Source: an archaeon
GTDB taxonomy: Archaea; Thermoproteota; Nitrososphaeria; Nitrososphaerales; Gagatemarchaeaceae
Reading direction: 5' to 3'
NCBI GenBank assembly: GCA_902812495.1
Contig: CADDZR010000002.1
Location: forward strand, 43,574-107,573
DNA length: 64,000 nt
Position numbers and translations under genes: made by a program. Every line of letters starts with the position of its first letter. Position 1 is the stretch's first letter. Shown piece after piece: positions 23,513 through 32,687 of this stretch. Below the pieces are notes generated by a model. The model was not told the origin of the DNA. It did no database searches and saw only the letters and a program-made list of their open reading frames with translations.

Positions 23513-25410
23513 ATCCTCTCCTCCTTTGGTATTCCAAGCAAATCCAGGCACTTGGCAAGGACTATTTTAAACGCAAGCACAAGTGCGATCCTTGCACGCC
23601 TAAGCTCAGCCTTCTCCTCATGGATTACAGTTGTTTTTTCGTAGAAGAGGTTGAATGTGTCGCATATCGTGTGTGCGTATCTTGCTATCTCGCTTGGTGA
23701 GAGAAACTCAACTGCCTTTTCAACTGCAATGTCAAAGGAAGAGAGCTGCTTAACAAGCTGGAATTCCGAGCTCTCTTTCATCATTGAAAATCCTGCGTGG
23801 TTAAGCTCGTATCCTTCTGTTACTTTTTCAAGTATCCTGCATGCTCTTGCATAACTGTAAAGGAGATATGGCCCTGTATCACCTTGCAGCATGAGTGAAG
23901 AAGGGAGGTCAAAAACAATCATTTTCTCTGGGTCTTGCTTTACAAGCTCGTACCTTATTGCAGATAAAGCAATAGACTCTGAAACTCTATCCACCCACTC
24001 TTCCCTCTCGTTTGGATTCCTCTTCAGTGTTTCTGACCTTGCCTTCTCCTTCAGCTTTTCAATCAACATGTCTGCATTTATGTATGTACCCTTCCTTCCA
24101 GACATATGGACTATCTGACTTTCTGATTCTATGCCAAGTGTCCTTGCAGTTTCCCTTGAGAGAGAAACAACCTCGTACCCCCTATGTATATACTTTCTAT
24201 CATGTCCGAAGAGCTTTGAGAGAACAGAGACAATTATTTTCTGCAGATAGCTCTGCCTAACATCTATTACAGTTATAGAAGTTTCAGATGAAAAATCAAG
24301 CTTTGTTCCGGCTGTTAGGGAGGTTGAAAACAGTTTCCTCCCGCTTGGTTGAACTGCATACTCAACGTAAAGAAATGGATCTTCAACCAACCCGAGCTTC
24401 CAAGCTGCATATGGGATGTCCTTTGCAACGTAAACTGCAGTACCATCCGACCTTACCAGAACCTTTTCTGCACCTGTTTCTTCATCTGTCATGACCCAGC
24501 ATCCCTTGTTCTCTCCCTCTGTTGCATATTTGACAATGCCCTTCTCCTTCATGATGCTGAATATCTTTTCCCACATTCCTGAATGCAGTATCTGTGTTTC
24601 CCAGTTAAGGAGGTCGTATGAGGCACCTAGCCTCCAGCATGTCTTAAGCTGGTCTGCAAGAACTCTTCTGACTATTTCCGAGGTATACCGCGCTATCTCT
24701 GTATCACCCTTCTCAATTTCCTTCAGGACAAGTGTCTGCTTTGTCTTCAATTCTGGTCTAGTTTCGTACATCCTGTTTACTCTGGTGTACACCTCGTCCC
24801 CGCAGTACTGGTCAAACTTTTTTCCTTCAACCCTGTCAGGTATACCGAGGAAGATGAACCCGACTATTATGTCCGCAACCTGTGCGCCTGAATCGTCTAT
24901 ATAATTTAAGACTCTAACATCGTGGGAAGTATAGGTTAGAATCCTTGCAAGGCTATCTCCTATAACAAGGTTCCTTACATGACCTATGTGAAGCGCTTTG
25001 TTTGGGTTAACTGCTGTGTGTTCTACTGAAACCCTCTTGCCCTTACCCAAATTTATGACCTTTTCAAGTTTGGAATCTATTATTTCCCTTAGGGCGTCGG
25101 AAGCAAATACTGGGAAGTCAAGCCAGAAGTTAAGGTAGCCATTTCTGTGAGGTTCTATGCTCTTAATGTAATTTAGCTTGCCTGCATCTATCGAGCCCTT
25201 GAGTTGGATCGCTATATGGTATGGGTCTTTCTTTGTTTTTTTCGAAAGCCTTAGTGGTAGTGGAGAAGATAAATCTCCCAAAGAGATGTCCGGGGGTTCT
25301 GTGACTTCGACCTCTTCAACGGCGTACCCTGCCCTAGATGCAGATTCTCGAATTTCTCTCTTGCACGCCTCACGAATTTCCTTGAATTTCAATATTGATG
25401 TACCAGGCAT
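23509..25410 (-). CDS. argS: Arginyl-tRNA synthetase
   Basis: A 633-residue class I synthetase. Visible are the N-terminal additional domain (about 1-110), the HIGH motif in NPNKALHIGHVRNLVIGD, the Rossmann fold interrupted by the CP1 insert, and the C-terminal anticodon-binding helical domain (QGDTGPYLLYSYARACRIL, ARIALVLAFKIVLAKCLDLLGI). The canonical KMSK is replaced by HMSGRKGTYINADML, as is common in ArgRS. It is divergent from tRNA-Arg(CCG), whose gene begins 44 bases from the argS start. Confidence 0.97.
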   Translation of the reverse strand: MPGTSILKFKEIREACKREIRESASRAGYAVEEVEVTEPPDISLGDLSSPLPLRLSKKTKKDPYHIAIQLKGSIDAGKLNYIKSIEPHRNGYLNFWLDFPVFASDALREIIDSKLEKVINLGKGKRVSVEHTAVNPNKALHIGHVRNLVIGDSLARILTYTSHDVRVLNYIDDSGAQVADIIVGFIFLGIPDRVEGKKFDQYCGDEVYTRVNRMYETRPELKTKQTLVLKEIEKGDTEIARYTSEIVRRVLADQLKTCWRLGASYDLLNWETQILHSGMWEKIFSIMKEKGIVKYATEGENKGCWVMTDEETGAEKVLVRSDGTAVYVAKDIPYAAWKLGLVEDPFLYVEYAVQPSGRKLFSTSLTAGTKLDFSSETSITVIDVRQSYLQKIIVSVLSKLFGHDRKYIHRGYEVVSLSRETARTLGIESESQIVHMSGRKGTYINADMLIEKLKEKARSETLKRNPNEREEWVDRVSESIALSAIRYELVKQDPEKMIVFDLPSSLMLQGDTGPYLLYSYARACRILEKVTEGYELNHAGFSMMKESSEFQLVKQLSSFDIAVEKAVEFLSPSEIARYAHTICDTFNLFYEKTTVIHEEKAELRRARIALVLAFKIVLAKCLDLLGIPKEERI

Positions 25411-25453
25411 ACCTTCAAAAGATATTTTGAGCCTTTTGGAAAAGGAAAGGAAT

Positions 25454-25529
25454 GGGCCCGTAGCCTAGTATGGATTAGGGCGTCAGCCTCCGGAGCTGAA
25501 GGTCGTGGGTTCAAATCCCACCGGGCCCG
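25454..25529 (+). tRNA. tRNA-Arg (CCG)
   Basis: Acceptor GGGCCCG pairs with CGGGCCC, discriminator G. The anticodon stem TCAGC/GCTGA encloses loop CTCCGGA, anticodon CCG. The T arm is GTGGG-TTCAAAT-CCCAC. It is 76 bases long with no intron and no encoded CCA. Its 3' end is the attachment site of the element remnant that follows. Confidence 0.95.
25515..25529 (+). repeat. attL candidate: 3' end of tRNA-Arg
   Basis: The 15-mer ATCCCACCGGGCCCG at the tRNA 3' end recurs with two mismatches at 27963-27977. The two copies bracket an integrase fossil and a gene of foreign codon use, so they are read as the left and right attachment sites of an integrated element. Confidence 0.5.
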
Positions 25530-25590
25530 CTGATAATTATAAGCAAATCCCTTAATAGGATGATCGCGTACTGACACTTTCAATACTATA

Positions 25591-25997
25591 AGTAACAAGT
25601 ACAGCGGTCTTTTAGAAGACCAAGATGTTAGGAGATGGCACGATAGCCTAGTGGCCAGTTCCACTATAAACTCTGAGGTCTACCTCAAGACCTTTAGTCT
25701 ATAATGCAACTTCGAACACACGACTCAAAAACAGAATCTCAAGGATGGCACCACTAAGAGGTTCAGAGACGACTTGAGGCAGATGGAGAAGAAGGGGAAG
25801 GCTAGTTCATACATCAAGGGGTTCAAGAAAGCGATGTAGAGAAGATGGAGCTGGACCAGATGAGCGAGGAGAAGCTGAGCGACAGCTCCATGCCAAAGGT
25901 AATCCTAGTAAGGGGGGTAAGGTCCTTCATCAGCTAGGGATACGAGTACGTCACCGCACTTCCTGACGGTGGGGCCACAGTCAAGATCTCTTTCTGA
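25591..25997 (+). pseudogene. Broken tyrosine integrase, N-terminal part
   Basis: One frame from 25591 reads LLEDQDVRRWHDSLVASS then EVYLKTFSL, TAA at 25702-25704, then TTKRFRDDLRQMEKKGKAS and YIKGFKKAM to TAG at 25837-25839. It continues in another frame as KLSDSSMPKVILVRGVRSF, an in-frame TAG, then GYEYVTALPDGGATVKISF and TGA 25995-25997. This follows the N-terminal core-binding layout of archaeal tyrosine integrases ('DVKRWYDNL...ITADVYLRRL...', then 'GKA.SYIKGY.KAV'). The catalytic R..HxxR..Y domain is missing. Two internal stops, a frameshift and the deletion mean it is dead. It lies 61 bases after tRNA-Arg, as expected for a tRNA-targeting element. Confidence 0.7.
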
Positions 25998-26176
25998 ATG
26001 GCACTCTAGGGAGGGGGAGAGGAATGAGCCCTAATAGGAATAAGGAGGAGATCTTAGTATGGATACCTCTCGAAGGAGGAATATACTTTCTCATTTCTTC
26101 TTGACCAAAATAGACGTGGCTGCCTTTCGAAATCCTTAGATATTATTGTATTCGATTCCTAGTCAGAAACCTAGTC

Positions 26177-27580
26177 TTGCGGTTTAGACATCGTCGGCCA
26201 AGATTGGCTGGTTGGATCGCTCTTCTGTTACCCCTGCTAATTTATGTACTGACCCTCGACGGTACTATATTTACAAATGGAATCGACGCCAGTATCATAG
26301 GTACTCAGTACGCACTTTGGAAGTTCGGTTCCTTCTCAATTGGGACCCCGCAGAACCTCTTGATAAACACAGTTGATTATGGTGTCTATCAAGGAAAGGC
26401 GTACAGCGCAATCGCGCCAGGAACTGCGCTACTCTCCTATCCTTTCGCTTCGATAGGCTTCATCCTGAGTGGGAGTAAGCTACGCCTCCCTGGACCTGCA
26501 CAAGTCGCGGATGAACTCTTCCTAGCGATAGCAGCATCAATCGCCGTCTACTCCTTCTATCGCATCTGTAGGCTATACGCCGACGACAAAGTGAGCCTTC
26601 TCCTTGCTCTTGTGATGGCCTTCGGTACTCCGGTCTGGCCCTTTACTACAATCGTCTTCGAGAACTCTCTATCATTAATGTTTTCCGTAATTGCAGTCTA
26701 CTTCGTGTTAAAGTCGGCTATGAATCCTCAAGGTATCCGCTTACCGCTCGCGGGAGGGTTGTCCCTCGGCCTAGCTTCGTTTGTGGAATACGCGGCGGGT
26801 CTCTTTGTTGTACCCTTGGCAGTTTTCGAGTGGTACCGAACCCGTAGCTGGAGAAATCTCACTGTATTTGTTTCAGCCTTCCTAATAGGACCAATAGCCA
26901 ACGCAGTGTACAATTTCATCTTGTTCAGAAATCCCTTGATCTTTCCCGAACAGTTGAAGAGCGGAACGGCGCAGCCTGTAGGTGGCCTTCTATCTGCTTT
27001 CAACATATGGTCAGCCCCCATCCACATGTTATACTATTTGATGAGTCCCTATAGAGGAGTACTCTTTCTTGCTCCGATTTTGGTGTTTGGATTGTTTGCT
27101 TTGTATTTGAATTGGAGCTCAGTGTGGATGCAATCGGAGTCCCTCCTGTTCCTCTCTCTTTTCTGTCTGGTCCTTGTGTTCTACTCTGCGTGGTCCGATT
27201 GGGCAGGTGGGCTAGCATATGGTCCAAGATTCCTCACGACCGCGGTCCCCTATATGCTCATACCACTGGCGCCATTCCTTAGCAATAACAATGGTGGGCG
27301 GTGGTGGGCACTCACACTAGGCCTATTTGTATATAGCTCGTTTATCCAAGGCGCGGGCGCACTCACGAGTGCATTTTCAGTCTACGGAGACTGGACGACA
27401 TTCCAACCACTGGCCCTTAATCTTTCCTGGCTCCTTCAGGGGAAGATAGATTCATGGTGGATCTTGTGGAACGGCCTAAATGGAACCTTGTCTCCTTTGG
27501 TGTTCGAGGGAGGGGTGTATTTACTGATCTGGACTGTAGTCCTATTGCTAGCCAAGAGGCCGGCAACTGCCCCAACCTAG
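26177..27580 (+). CDS. Multi-pass membrane protein, glycosyltransferase-like (island cargo)
   Basis: A 467-residue protein with about 11-12 hydrophobic segments. After the first helix comes an outside loop LDGTIFTNGIDASII, recalling the acidic first loop of GT-C glycosyltransferases (lipid-linked sugar donors). SAWSDWAGGLAYGPRFLTT is a further loop shared by many archaeal/bacterial GT-C-like proteins. The donor and acceptor are unknown. Start is TTG 26177, and the frame is open to 26114 without a better start. About half of the arginines use CGN codons and G/C third positions are frequent, unlike the AGA/AGG-rich neighbours, which supports transfer. It lies between the integrase fossil and the right-hand repeat. 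Confidence 0.65.
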   Translation: MRFRHRRPRLAGWIALLLPLLIYVLTLDGTIFTNGIDASIIGTQYALWKFGSFSIGTPQNLLINTVDYGVYQGKAYSAIAPGTALLSYPFASIGFILSGSKLRLPGPAQVADELFLAIAASIAVYSFYRICRLYADDKVSLLLALVMAFGTPVWPFTTIVFENSLSLMFSVIAVYFVLKSAMNPQGIRLPLAGGLSLGLASFVEYAAGLFVVPLAVFEWYRTRSWRNLTVFVSAFLIGPIANAVYNFILFRNPLIFPEQLKSGTAQPVGGLLSAFNIWSAPIHMLYYLMSPYRGVLFLAPILVFGLFALYLNWSSVWMQSESLLFLSLFCLVLVFYSAWSDWAGGLAYGPRFLTTAVPYMLIPLAPFLSNNNGGRWWALTLGLFVYSSFIQGAGALTSAFSVYGDWTTFQPLALNLSWLLQGKIDSWWILWNGLNGTLSPLVFEGGVYLLIWTVVLLLAKRPATAPT

Positions 27581-28022
27581 AATTTGCGAGGTTCGTGTAC
27601 GTCATCAGCGAAGCTCCGACCAATTCACTGATCTACGTGTACAGTCCAAACGTTGTACAGGTCGATTAAACACGGGGACGCACTATAGTGGAGGCACTAC
27701 TTTGTGGACCAACTCCTTTACCGCAGGTAACGAAGACATCCCGCCAGACAATTGCCAGAAGCAGAAGATAACTCTCACTCTGAGACCATGTCTGGGTATG
27801 TATAAGATTCTAACCTCTAATGGGTCTGAGTGGAGTGGATTGTAGCCTAATTCTCGGAGCGCATAATGCCTGTCTAACAATCGTGGCAGCTAAGGAATTC
27901 GCGCAGGCATCCAGCTTACGCTACAGCCTTGTGGTGAAGGATTCTCTTAAATAATTAACTGCATCCCACCGAACCCGTCTTGGTCAAGCTTTTCTCAGAT
28001 GATTAACTGTATTTTCTCAAGA
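27581..28022. other. Gene-poor right part of the element remnant
   Basis: This 442-base stretch has no recognisable intact gene. Just after the membrane-protein stop one frame reads EFARFVYVISEAPTNSLIYV to a TAA at 27667-27669, which looks like the tail of a lost gene. A 44-codon frame, ATG 27820 to TAA 27954, reads MGLSGVDCSLILGAHNACL and could be another fragment. The stretch ends with the degenerate tRNA-end repeat at 27963-27977, after which sequence typical of the host begins. Confidence 0.4.
27963..27977 (+). repeat. attR candidate: degenerate copy of the tRNA-Arg 3' end
   Basis: ATCCCACCGAACCCG matches the 15 bases at the end of tRNA-Arg (25515-25529) at 13 of 15 positions, in the same orientation. 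The distance from attL is 2.45 kb. The two mismatches fit an old, no longer functional site. Confidence 0.45.
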
Positions 28023-29342
28023 TCATCCAAATGCTCTGGATAGCCTTACACCTTCAGCAAGTATCCAAGGGCAGAGAACGGGTGTCTGAACTTCCCACCA
28101 TTCAATCCATGCTCTCTCTTTGCTCATCAACATAATTGATTTCAGAAGTCTTTCCATCATGTCGCTAAGCCTCATTCCAATCACACCATGCTTTATCTCG
28201 CCTTTTTCAACAAAAAAGCATGCGTCCCTTGGAACGGTTGAGAATTCACCTTTTTGATAATTGTTGAACCTAGTATACCAGTTCGATGTTATGATAACAC
28301 CCCTCTTTACTTCTCTTACCATCTCATCAAATGAGGAATCACCTGCAGTCACCTCTAGGTTCCATGGATGTGGAGATATAAGGCCTGCATTACCTGTGCT
28401 CTCTGTATTCCACCTGCTTGCTGTGCTCAAGTTATGAATGTAGTTTCTTGCTATACCTCCTTCAATTATTGGGGTTGACCTTGTTTTTGTCCCTTCGTCG
28501 TCAAAGTCTCTCCCTCCAAGGCATCCCTCGATAAAGCCGTGGTCTATTACTGTGACAGTATCACTTGCTACCTGCTTTCCAATCTTACCTGCAAGAAAGG
28601 AAGAGCCTGTCTCGACGTTGTAGGCAGAGGAAGCCAAGCCAACGTAGTCTGTTAGATTTGCTACAACAGTAGGACTTAGCAGAACCTGATAAAAGTCATC
28701 CTCTATTTGCTTAGCATCCCTCATCATGACGCACTCTCTTCCTGCCTTTAAACCAGCTTCCTCTGGCTTGAAACCAGAGAGAGATGATGAACATTCGATT
28801 CCTTGTCCGCTGGTATTCTTATCTGAGAAGGCCCTGACGTTAAGCTCTATTGCAGTTCTCCTGTCTTCGCCCTTTATCCCAGTGCTTGTTGCTATGTATG
28901 TTGCCACAAGAGAAGCAGATATAGTACCAGCAACCCTGCTCGCCCCGGCAGAGAGAGCAGAGTTAATGGCTGAGGATGCAAGGTCTGGTATTTTCTCGGA
29001 TATATAGATCAAGTTATCGTCAACCCTTGCCCTGTTTGGCCTGTATTCTACGGATGACTGCTTCAAGTATGAAAAATTTGCATCAGGCAGGCTTTGGAGG
29101 ATTGAGGCTAGCTCCTTTACAAATGAAGTAATACCAACCAAGTCAGTTGTTGAAGAGATTATCCTCTTCCTTCCCCTTGAAAGACATACTGTAACCTCTT
29201 CTTCAGATATTCTCTTTGACACGGTTATCGAGTTGTTTGCAAACCTGCTAGAGAACTCATCAACCTGAAAACCAATTACTATCGCCTCATCAGCTCCGGC
29301 TGCAACTGCAACACTAACAGCTTGCTCGAGCAAATCTCTCAA
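28023..29342 (-). CDS. tldE: TldE/PmbA-family protein
   Basis: A 439-residue protein of the TldD/PmbA superfamily, the partner subunit without the HExxxH zinc site. It has an N-terminal domain starting AGADEAIVIGFQVDEFSSR, a middle YNVETGSSFLAGKIGKQ segment and a C-terminal barrel with IVEGGIARNYIHNLSTA-type loops and NWYTRFNNYQKGEFS. TldD and TldE form a heteromeric protease that trims unfolded peptides. Its gene lies 1 base after tldD, so equal expression is likely. It is the last host gene before the element remnant. Confidence 0.88.
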   Translation of the reverse strand: MRDLLEQAVSVAVAAGADEAIVIGFQVDEFSSRFANNSITVSKRISEEEVTVCLSRGRKRIISSTTDLVGITSFVKELASILQSLPDANFSYLKQSSVEYRPNRARVDDNLIYISEKIPDLASSAINSALSAGASRVAGTISASLVATYIATSTGIKGEDRRTAIELNVRAFSDKNTSGQGIECSSSLSGFKPEEAGLKAGRECVMMRDAKQIEDDFYQVLLSPTVVANLTDYVGLASSAYNVETGSSFLAGKIGKQVASDTVTVIDHGFIEGCLGGRDFDDEGTKTRSTPIIEGGIARNYIHNLSTASRWNTESTGNAGLISPHPWNLEVTAGDSSFDEMVREVKRGVIITSNWYTRFNNYQKGEFSTVPRDACFFVEKGEIKHGVIGMRLSDMMERLLKSIMLMSKERAWIEWWEVQTPVLCPWILAEGVRLSRAFG

Positions 29343-30773
29343 CTATCTTCTCCCCAGAATTATTTTCTGCAGGAGCATGTTTGGTCCTCCATGCCAAACA
29401 GGTATACCTTGCATAGGGTCACCCTTTCCGCAAATGCCTGGCTGGAACTCAAGCTCCCTTGACCTTGCTTTAACACTTCCCCAAAGCCTTGGGGTTGTTA
29501 TCTCGAGCACAGGGGAACGAACAAGCCCTTTGACCTCTCCTCCAACTATCTCGTATGCCTCCAAGCCAACGTACCTCTGGTTGTACCTTCTGTCGTCTAT
29601 ATTCCACTCCATGAACGATTTGATGTAAATACCGTGATTGACCTCTTTTACAAGCTCCTCAAATGTGTAGTCCCCAGGTTCAACGTATGTATTAGCCATC
29701 CTTACTATTGGTTCCCTGTCAAAGGAGGAGGCTCTCGAGGAACCGTTGCTAAGCGTTCCAAAGGAGTAAGCTGTTTCCCTATTATGGAGAAGTTCGTTTA
29801 CCTTTCCTTCTTTCATAAGCTCCCTCTTTCTTGCCTCTATACCTTCGTCGTCAACAAGGTAGTAGCCGAAAGAACCTGGTATCGTTGGGTCGTCGCTTAC
29901 ATTTGCTTCCATGCTGCCTATCGTAGAACCAATACTTTCCTTTGATAGGTAGGATTCACCTGCCTGGGCTCCTTCCCTTCCAAGTATCCTGTCTGCCTCG
30001 TAGGGGTGGCCAACAGATTCATGTGCTGCTATTCCGCAGAGCTCAGGAGAGAGTATTACATCCAGTTCTCCTTTGGGTGCTTCCTTTCCTTCTCTGAGTA
30101 TTTTCTTCATTATCCTTGCTTCCTCCATGACCTTGTTTTTTATCTCTAGGCTTCCTAGCAATTCATAACCACCAGACATGCCCAGATGGATGAAACGCTG
30201 GAGTATATCGTTACCCTCCCTTACTGTAATTGCTGTGTAAAAAGAGACCCTTGGAACTCTTGACTCCGATTCAGCACCGTTGCTATTTACGTAGTACTTT
30301 TCCTCAGAGTCAACTGAAAGAGAGAGGACTCTGTTTGGAACTTCCACTCCTGACCTTGTTATCTCTGACTCAACCTCCTTTACAACTGAGAGCATTGATT
30401 CAAAAGATACGTTCTCTAACTTCTCTTTTTCTTGGGCCCTCCATCTCCTCCTTGCAGGCGCGCTTCCGTCAAGCATAACCTTCTGCTTTACGTGGTTGGA
30501 GGAGGCTCTCGCAAGCTTAAGTACCTTCTCTGCTAGATCCTTAACTGAATCTCTCTTCATAATGTTTGTAGCAGAAAAGGCAAGCGCCCCTCCTACAATT
30601 ACCCTTACCGATATGCCAAGGCTCTCTGCCTGCAGGGAGGGCTCAACCATTCCGTTCTTGAGTACTACACCTCTTGCTGACTCTGAGTGCAGCCTAGCTT
30701 CAGCATACTCGGCTCCAAGATACTCTGCAGTTCGAAGAGCTAGATTAGCTAGGTCCTGCAGGTCCTGCCTCAT
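29343..30773 (-). CDS. tldD: TldD metalloprotease
   Basis: A 476-residue protein with the zinc motif HESVGH (HExxxH) in ELCGIAAHESVGHPYEADR near residue 250, the EGAQAGESYL and SIGSTIGSMEANVSDDP segments, and the C-terminal MLLQKIILGRR end typical of TldD. TldD/TldE degrade unstructured peptides inside a closed barrel. Its start overlaps the oligoendopeptidase gene by 29 bases, so three peptidase-related genes form one operon. Confidence 0.92.
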   Translation of the reverse strand: MRQDLQDLANLALRTAEYLGAEYAEARLHSESARGVVLKNGMVEPSLQAESLGISVRVIVGGALAFSATNIMKRDSVKDLAEKVLKLARASSNHVKQKVMLDGSAPARRRWRAQEKEKLENVSFESMLSVVKEVESEITRSGVEVPNRVLSLSVDSEEKYYVNSNGAESESRVPRVSFYTAITVREGNDILQRFIHLGMSGGYELLGSLEIKNKVMEEARIMKKILREGKEAPKGELDVILSPELCGIAAHESVGHPYEADRILGREGAQAGESYLSKESIGSTIGSMEANVSDDPTIPGSFGYYLVDDEGIEARKRELMKEGKVNELLHNRETAYSFGTLSNGSSRASSFDREPIVRMANTYVEPGDYTFEELVKEVNHGIYIKSFMEWNIDDRRYNQRYVGLEAYEIVGGEVKGLVRSPVLEITTPRLWGSVKARSRELEFQPGICGKGDPMQGIPVWHGGPNMLLQKIILGRR

Positions 30774-32574
30774 CTTTCTCTAGCTCTAGCTTTGGGTTAA
30801 GGCTTTTGAGTTCATTTATCATCCAACTCACTACCTCGAACCCCTTCTCCCATGGTTCCCTTGACTTTATATCTACAGCAGCCTTCTGAAGTATATCCTC
30901 CGGGCTCATTGAACCGCCGTACGAAAGAATCTCCTTGTACTTAGGAATGAAGTTCTGTCCTTCCCTTATGTACCTGTCGTAAAAGGAAAGGCTCAGCAGG
31001 TTGCCAAAGGCATATGAGTAGCAGTAGAACGGTGTCCTGTATATGTGAGGTATGTATGTCCACTCCCATCTGAACTCCTCTGGTACCTCAACTGAGTCAC
31101 CGAACTGCTCCTTGAGATTTTCGTAGTATATGTTGCAGAGGTCCTCAACTGTTGCGCCCTTCTCAACCTCCTCGTGTGCTTTCTTTTCGAACAGGACAAT
31201 GAAAGCCTGCCTTCCAACTGTTGTGTATATTGATGTTAACCTGTCAAGCAACAGAGATGTTCTAAGCTTTGGGTTTGTTTCTTGGCGCATCAGCCTGTCA
31301 AAGACTATAAGCTCGGCAAATACTGAAGCTGTTTCAGCTAGAACTAGAGGTGGTTCCCACGTCAGAATTGGATGGGAAGAAGCAATCTGTGAATGAATGG
31401 CGTGGCCAAGTTCATGCGCCATTGTGTAGAGGTCTCTTATGGTGCCTGTGAAGTTGAGCATTAGATATGGTACTATTTTTGGTGTTACGGGCATACAGAA
31501 AGCACCAGGCCTCTTCCCTTGCCTTACTAGGTAGTCGACGTGGTTTGCGTCAAATATTCTCTTTGCATGCTCACCAAATTCCTTATCGAATGAAGAGAAT
31601 GTGTCCACGAGGAGTGAAACAGCTTCGTTGTAGTCCAACCTCCTTGCCTTGTCTATGTAAGGAGCATATATATGGTACCTTGACATCTTCTTGAAGCCCG
31701 TTACCTTTGCTTTAAGTTTAAAGAATTCCTGGAACAGATTTGTCCTTGCCCTGCAGACATCAAGTAATGTCTCTACAGAGTCGTCCGACAAATCGTTTTC
31801 CAGGTTTCTTGGAGAGATTAGCGTTCTGTAATGCCTAAGCTTGATGAACTCGTTCCTCCAGTCCCTGACTATCATCCTGTATGTCTCTCCAAGCAAACTT
31901 CCATTCTCTGCGTACTTTCTGAGAAGAGACCTGTAAGCACTCTCCCTAACTTTTGCTATTGGTGAGAAGAAAAGCTTTGAGATCTCGCTCTGTGGGAGCC
32001 TTCTCTTCCTACCTGCAATCGAAATTTCAAATGAGAATGATGATGTTATTTGCTCATACAGCCTTGCCCATCCAAAGAAGCCAGTTGTATTCTTCAAATT
32101 TATTGCCTGCTCAACCTTTTCTCCAAGCGTGTATGGCGTTAACTTTCTCTGAACCTTAAGGAAGTAGGAAAGGTCCTTGTCCTCAGGCATGAGATAGCTT
32201 GAAACCTGTTCATTAAGTGTCATCCACCAGAGCCTGAAAAAGAGTGTCCTGTTGTCGATATCAGCCCTTATATCTTCAGCCTTATCGAGAAAAGACCTGT
32301 ATGCCTGGTTTGTTGTGTCCTCTGAAAAGAGAAGGTATGCATAGGAATGTATCCTGACGACCATTTCCAAGATCTCGGAATAGAGCTGGAGAATTTTTAC
32401 AAGGTCTTCCCTTGTTACGTTGCTTAAAGCAGGCCTAATACCCTCGAATGTCTTTACCTTTGCCTCAAGTTCTGCAAGGAAGCCTTCAAATTCAGGCCCA
32501 GTATGTGAGGGCAGTATATCCTTGAGATTCCATCTTTGAACCTGTTCTACCTTTGACACATCAAACCCATCCAA
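30745..32574 (-). CDS. pepF: Oligoendopeptidase F (M3 family)
   Basis: A 609-residue zinc peptidase with the M3 site MAHELGHAIHS (H387, E388, H391) and the downstream Glu in WEPPLVLAETASVFAE. The upstream helical half and the late FRWEWTYIPHIYRTPFYCYSYAFG segment match PepF. It cleaves short peptides in the cytoplasm. Length is normal for the family (about 600). First gene of the pepF-tldD-tldE operon, consistent with clearing peptides for amino-acid catabolism. Confidence 0.95.
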   Translation of the reverse strand: MDGFDVSKVEQVQRWNLKDILPSHTGPEFEGFLAELEAKVKTFEGIRPALSNVTREDLVKILQLYSEILEMVVRIHSYAYLLFSEDTTNQAYRSFLDKAEDIRADIDNRTLFFRLWWMTLNEQVSSYLMPEDKDLSYFLKVQRKLTPYTLGEKVEQAINLKNTTGFFGWARLYEQITSSFSFEISIAGRKRRLPQSEISKLFFSPIAKVRESAYRSLLRKYAENGSLLGETYRMIVRDWRNEFIKLRHYRTLISPRNLENDLSDDSVETLLDVCRARTNLFQEFFKLKAKVTGFKKMSRYHIYAPYIDKARRLDYNEAVSLLVDTFSSFDKEFGEHAKRIFDANHVDYLVRQGKRPGAFCMPVTPKIVPYLMLNFTGTIRDLYTMAHELGHAIHSQIASSHPILTWEPPLVLAETASVFAELIVFDRLMRQETNPKLRTSLLLDRLTSIYTTVGRQAFIVLFEKKAHEEVEKGATVEDLCNIYYENLKEQFGDSVEVPEEFRWEWTYIPHIYRTPFYCYSYAFGNLLSLSFYDRYIREGQNFIPKYKEILSYGGSMSPEDILQKAAVDIKSREPWEKGFEVVSWMINELKSLNPKLELEKDEAGPAGPS

Positions 32575-32687
32575 GTCGTGGTAAAAAAAGTGAACTCCAG
32601 AACTGAAAAGTCAATATACCATCTAAATACAAGGATAAAATGAAAGTTAAAATCATAGATAAATACCAAGCTTTTTAGGATGATGGA

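Noticed and set aside
25635..25662. A tRNA-like stretch (gatagcctagtggcc) just after tRNA-Arg
   Set aside because: It shares only TAGCCTAGT with the tRNA and cannot form the other arms. The same bases read as WHDSLVASS in the integrase fossil frame, which explains them better.
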